From Acidimicrobiia bacterium UBA6912 (GTDB lineage Bacteria > Actinomycetota > Acidimicrobiia > Spongiisociales > UBA5794): 6,660 nucleotides of DNA. Below the pieces are notes generated by a model. It searched no databases, was not told where the DNA came from, and worked only from the letters and a program-made list of their open reading frames with translations. Of the stretch, positions 4,895 to 6,660 are shown in pieces. The position numbers were made by a program, and so were the translations under genes. Position 1 is the stretch's first letter. Every line of letters starts with the position of its first letter. The DNA is taken from assembly GCA_002450985.1 (NCBI GenBank), contig DKBA01000247.1, positions 1 through 6,660 on the forward strand, written 5' to 3'.

Positions 4895-6067
4895 ATGCAC
4901 GTACGCTCACGCAGGCGGCTCGGATCGATCGGCGTGATTGCCCTGGCGGTCGTGCTGGCGGCACCCGCTGCCGCCATGTCGGACGACGACGAGGCGCAGA
5001 CGGTGTCGGGAGTGGAGGTCCTCGGCGAGGTCGTGCTGCCCACCGGGACGATGTTCGGCGGCACCGAGGTCGGCGGACTGTCGAGCATCACGTACGACGC
5101 CGGCCGGGACGTCTACTACACCCTGTCGGACGACCAGGGCAACCGGCCGACCGGCGACCCGGTGCGCTACTACACCGTGTCCGTCGATCTGTCGGACGGG
5201 ACCCTGGACGACGGCGATGTCGAGTTCGTCGCCGTTACACCGGTCTTCGAGGACAAGAAGATCCCGTTCGCCCCGGGTGGGCTCGACCCCGAGGGTCTGA
5301 CCTTGGGTCGCGAGGGGTTCCTCTTCGTGTCGTCGGAGGGCAATCCGCTCGCCGACCCGATCATCGATCCCTTCATCCGGCGCTACAACCTGAACGGCCG
5401 GGTGACGGCGGACCTGCCGATCCCGGAGCACTACATCCCCAACGGCGTCGACCGCGGCGTGCGGTTCAACCTGTCGTTCGAGAGCCTCAACGTGACGCCC
5501 GACGGGCGCAATCTCGTGACGGCCGGTGAGGGAGCGCTGCTCCAGGACGGCCCCGCGTCGACGTTCACCAACGGCAGCCTCGCCCGCATCCTCACGTACG
5601 ACCTGCCGAAGCGGACGCCGGTGAACGAGTACGTGTACGAGGTGGGCCCGTGGGCGGAGCCGTCGGCGATCTTCGGCGTCAATGGGATCGTCGAGGTACT
5701 GCCGATCGACGACGTCGGGACCATGCTGGTGATGGAGCGATCCTTCTCGGTCGGCGGAGTGCTCGGCGGCGGGACCGGCAACGTCGTCGTGATCAACGAG
5801 GTGTCCACGCAGGGGGCGACCGACGTGCTGGCGATCGATGCCCTGTACGACGGTGGCGCCCCGATTGCGTTCACGCCCGTGTCGCAGCGAGAGGTGTTTG
5901 CGTTCGATGATCTGGGTGTCCCGATCGACAACATCGAGGGCATGACGTTCGGGCCCGACCTGCCCGATGGCCGGCGCACGCTCGTCATCGTCAGCGACAA
6001 CAACTTCAGCCCTGGCCAGTTCACCCAGTTCATCGTGCTGGCGCTGGAGATCGATCCGGCGAGCTGA
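4895..6067 (+). CDS. Exported esterase-like protein of the phytase-like family
   Basis: A complete 390-residue protein of the 'esterase-like activity of phytase' family, thought to fold as a beta-propeller. The N-terminus is a signal peptide: basic RSRRRLG (4-10), hydrophobic IGVIALAVVLAAPAAA (12-27) and an AxA site, with cleavage predicted after A27, before an acidic mature start. SRRR-L in the n-region resembles a Tat signal, but Sec export is equally likely. Family blocks are GGLSSITYD (60-68) with YYTLSDDQGNRP (74-85), GLDPEGLTL (129-137) with LFVSSEGN (143-150), FNLSFESLNVTPDGRNLVTAGEG (191-213), MLVMERSF (277-284) and NIEGMTFG (347-354) with VIVSDNNF (364-371). The acidic residue in each of the PEG, FES, MER and IEG blocks recurs as expected. 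Substrate and true activity are not established. ATG 4895 is chosen over ATG 4883 because GGAGG (4886-4890) precedes it. No membrane anchor is seen. Confidence 0.9.
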   Translation: MHVRSRRRLGSIGVIALAVVLAAPAAAMSDDDEAQTVSGVEVLGEVVLPTGTMFGGTEVGGLSSITYDAGRDVYYTLSDDQGNRPTGDPVRYYTVSVDLSDGTLDDGDVEFVAVTPVFEDKKIPFAPGGLDPEGLTLGREGFLFVSSEGNPLADPIIDPFIRRYNLNGRVTADLPIPEHYIPNGVDRGVRFNLSFESLNVTPDGRNLVTAGEGALLQDGPASTFTNGSLARILTYDLPKRTPVNEYVYEVGPWAEPSAIFGVNGIVEVLPIDDVGTMLVMERSFSVGGVLGGGTGNVVVINEVSTQGATDVLAIDALYDGGAPIAFTPVSQREVFAFDDLGVPIDNIEGMTFGPDLPDGRRTLVIVSDNNFSPGQFTQFIVLALEIDPAS

Positions 6068-6074
6068 CGGGCGG

Positions 6075-6111
6075 TGCTGCGGAGGTCGCCGTGCGGCCGG
6101 CGATCGCAGCA
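6075..6111 (+). terminator. GC-rich hairpin after the phytase-like gene
   Basis: TGCTGCG (6075-6081) pairs with CGCAGCA (6105-6111). Past a three-base bulge, GTCGCC (6085-6090) pairs with GGCGAT (6099-6104), including one G-U pair, around an eight-base loop. It starts eight bases after the stop codon. No T-run follows. The position fits an actinobacterial-type terminator for this gene. Confidence 0.45.
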
Positions 6112-6199
6112 GCCGGGCGACGCCGGGCGCGGTGAGGGCGCAACGCCCCCGTCGTGCGTGCCCGACGAATCCGTATCACGACCCGTGTGGCGCGCTCTG

Positions 6200-6205
6200 T
6201 ACGTT
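6200..6205 (+). promoter_or_regulatory. Putative -10 box TACGTT of the repeat-protein gene
   Basis: TACGTT fits TAnnnT and would give a leader of about 46 bases before ATG 6259. No convincing -35 was found. It lies in the spacer between the phytase-like terminator and the next gene. Confidence 0.25.
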
Positions 6206-6258
6206 TCGAGTGGGCGCCGCAGCGCGTGCACGGACCAGCCGGAGAGGGGAGAGCTTCC

Positions 6259-6660
6259 ATGCCGATTGCCAACACCGACGTCGTCATCGTCGACCACGAC
6301 CTCATCTTGCAGACCGAGGCGGGCGACGAGATCGCCCGAATCGATCAGGACGGGAACATCGTCACCAGACACAGCGTCGCCGGGACGCTCGTCGAGGCGT
6401 TCGACTTCGATGCCGCCACCGGACGGCTCCGGCTCGGGGCCGCGGGCAACGCCGGCGACGTCGTGCTCGTGGGGAGCGACGGCGCCGAGACGGTGAAGCT
6501 CGCCGGCGGCGACGCCTCGCTCGAGCTCGGCACCGAGGGCGCCCACGGCGACCTGATGATCGTCAACAGCAGCGGTATGACCGTGCTCAGCTACCACGCC
6601 GCAACCGGCGAGCTGACGCTGGGTGCCGAGGGCCACCACGGCGACGTGTTCGTCCGCGAC
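6259..6660 (+). CDS. Protein with exact 31-residue beta-type repeats (partial, C-terminus outside window)
   Basis: From ATG 6259, preceded by purine-rich GGAGAGGGGAGAG (6241-6253), 134 codons run off the right edge without a stop. Residues 1-55 show a looser pattern of short strands (TDVVIVDHDLILQTE, then DEIARIDQDGNIV). From residue 57 a regular unit appears: hydrophobic-x-L-G at 57-60, 88-91 and 119-122, and GD plus hydrophobic at 66-68, 97-99 and 128-130, with a period of exactly 31 residues (93 bases). Each unit reads roughly LxLGxxGxxGDxxVxxxxG followed by a variable stretch. Such repeats suggest a stacked beta structure as in tail-fibre-like or surface proteins; this is inference. No signal peptide or membrane segment is present in the visible part. 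The family cannot be named from the visible sequence. Confidence 0.85.
   Translation, partial: MPIANTDVVIVDHDLILQTEAGDEIARIDQDGNIVTRHSVAGTLVEAFDFDAATGRLRLGAAGNAGDVVLVGSDGAETVKLAGGDASLELGTEGAHGDLMIVNSSGMTVLSYHAATGELTLGAEGHHGDVFVRD

Noticed and set aside
4453..5529. Plus-strand open frame across the second Uma2 gene and into the phytase-like gene
   Set aside because: Its translation is Arg/Gly-rich, it is antisense to Uma2 and then out of frame with the phytase-like gene, both of which have clear family motifs.
5431..6639. Long minus-strand open frame opposite the phytase-like and repeat-protein genes
   Set aside because: It is antisense to two genes with clear motifs or repeats, and its own translation shows no domain pattern.
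6427..6660. The 93-base periodicity as a DNA repeat or CRISPR-like array
   Set aside because: Periodicity is at protein level in one reading frame and the DNA of the units has diverged widely, with no identical repeats or spacers.

Overview
The window is very GC-rich, its codons end mostly in G or C, and several TAnnnT -10 boxes lie 7 to 9 bases ahead of a start codon, the usual pattern for leaderless transcripts. Together these point to a high-GC actinobacterium. The exact group cannot be told from the sequence, and no rRNA, tRNA, CRISPR array, transposase or integrase is visible.

Layout from left to right: (1) 742 to the left edge, minus strand: N-terminal 247 residues of a FAD-dependent aromatic monooxygenase resembling kynurenine 3-monooxygenase. 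(2) 743-1063: non-coding, with a strong hairpin at 969-992. (3) 1492-1064, minus: a complete DUF1801 protein. (4) 1523-1689: a short spacer with a weak plus-strand open frame. (5) 2226-1690, minus: a Uma2-family PD-(D/E)XK-like protein, preceded by two back-to-back stem-loops. (6) 2459-2848, plus: a SnoaL-like/NTF2-fold protein whose ribosome binding site points to an ATC codon. (7) 3256-2884, minus: remains of an unrecognised gene that reads well only across three frames. (8) 3347-4165, plus: a six-transmembrane voltage-gated potassium channel ending in a four-cysteine zinc ribbon. (9) 4724-4173, minus: a second Uma2 protein, convergent with the channel across a 7-base gap. (10) 4895-6067, plus: an exported phytase-like esterase. 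(11) 6259 to the right edge, plus: the start of a protein with an exact 31-residue repeat.

The genes do not form one operon. Strands alternate and most genes appear to have their own promoter. A shared element is CACCGTA on the plus strand (TACGGTG read leftward), which lies ahead of three intact leftward genes and inside the broken locus. I see no convincing new multi-gene defence or metabolic system. The points most worth checking are the possible ATC start, the tandem stem-loops before the first Uma2 gene, the frameshifted locus, the Uma2 pair and the 31-residue repeat protein cut off by the window edge.
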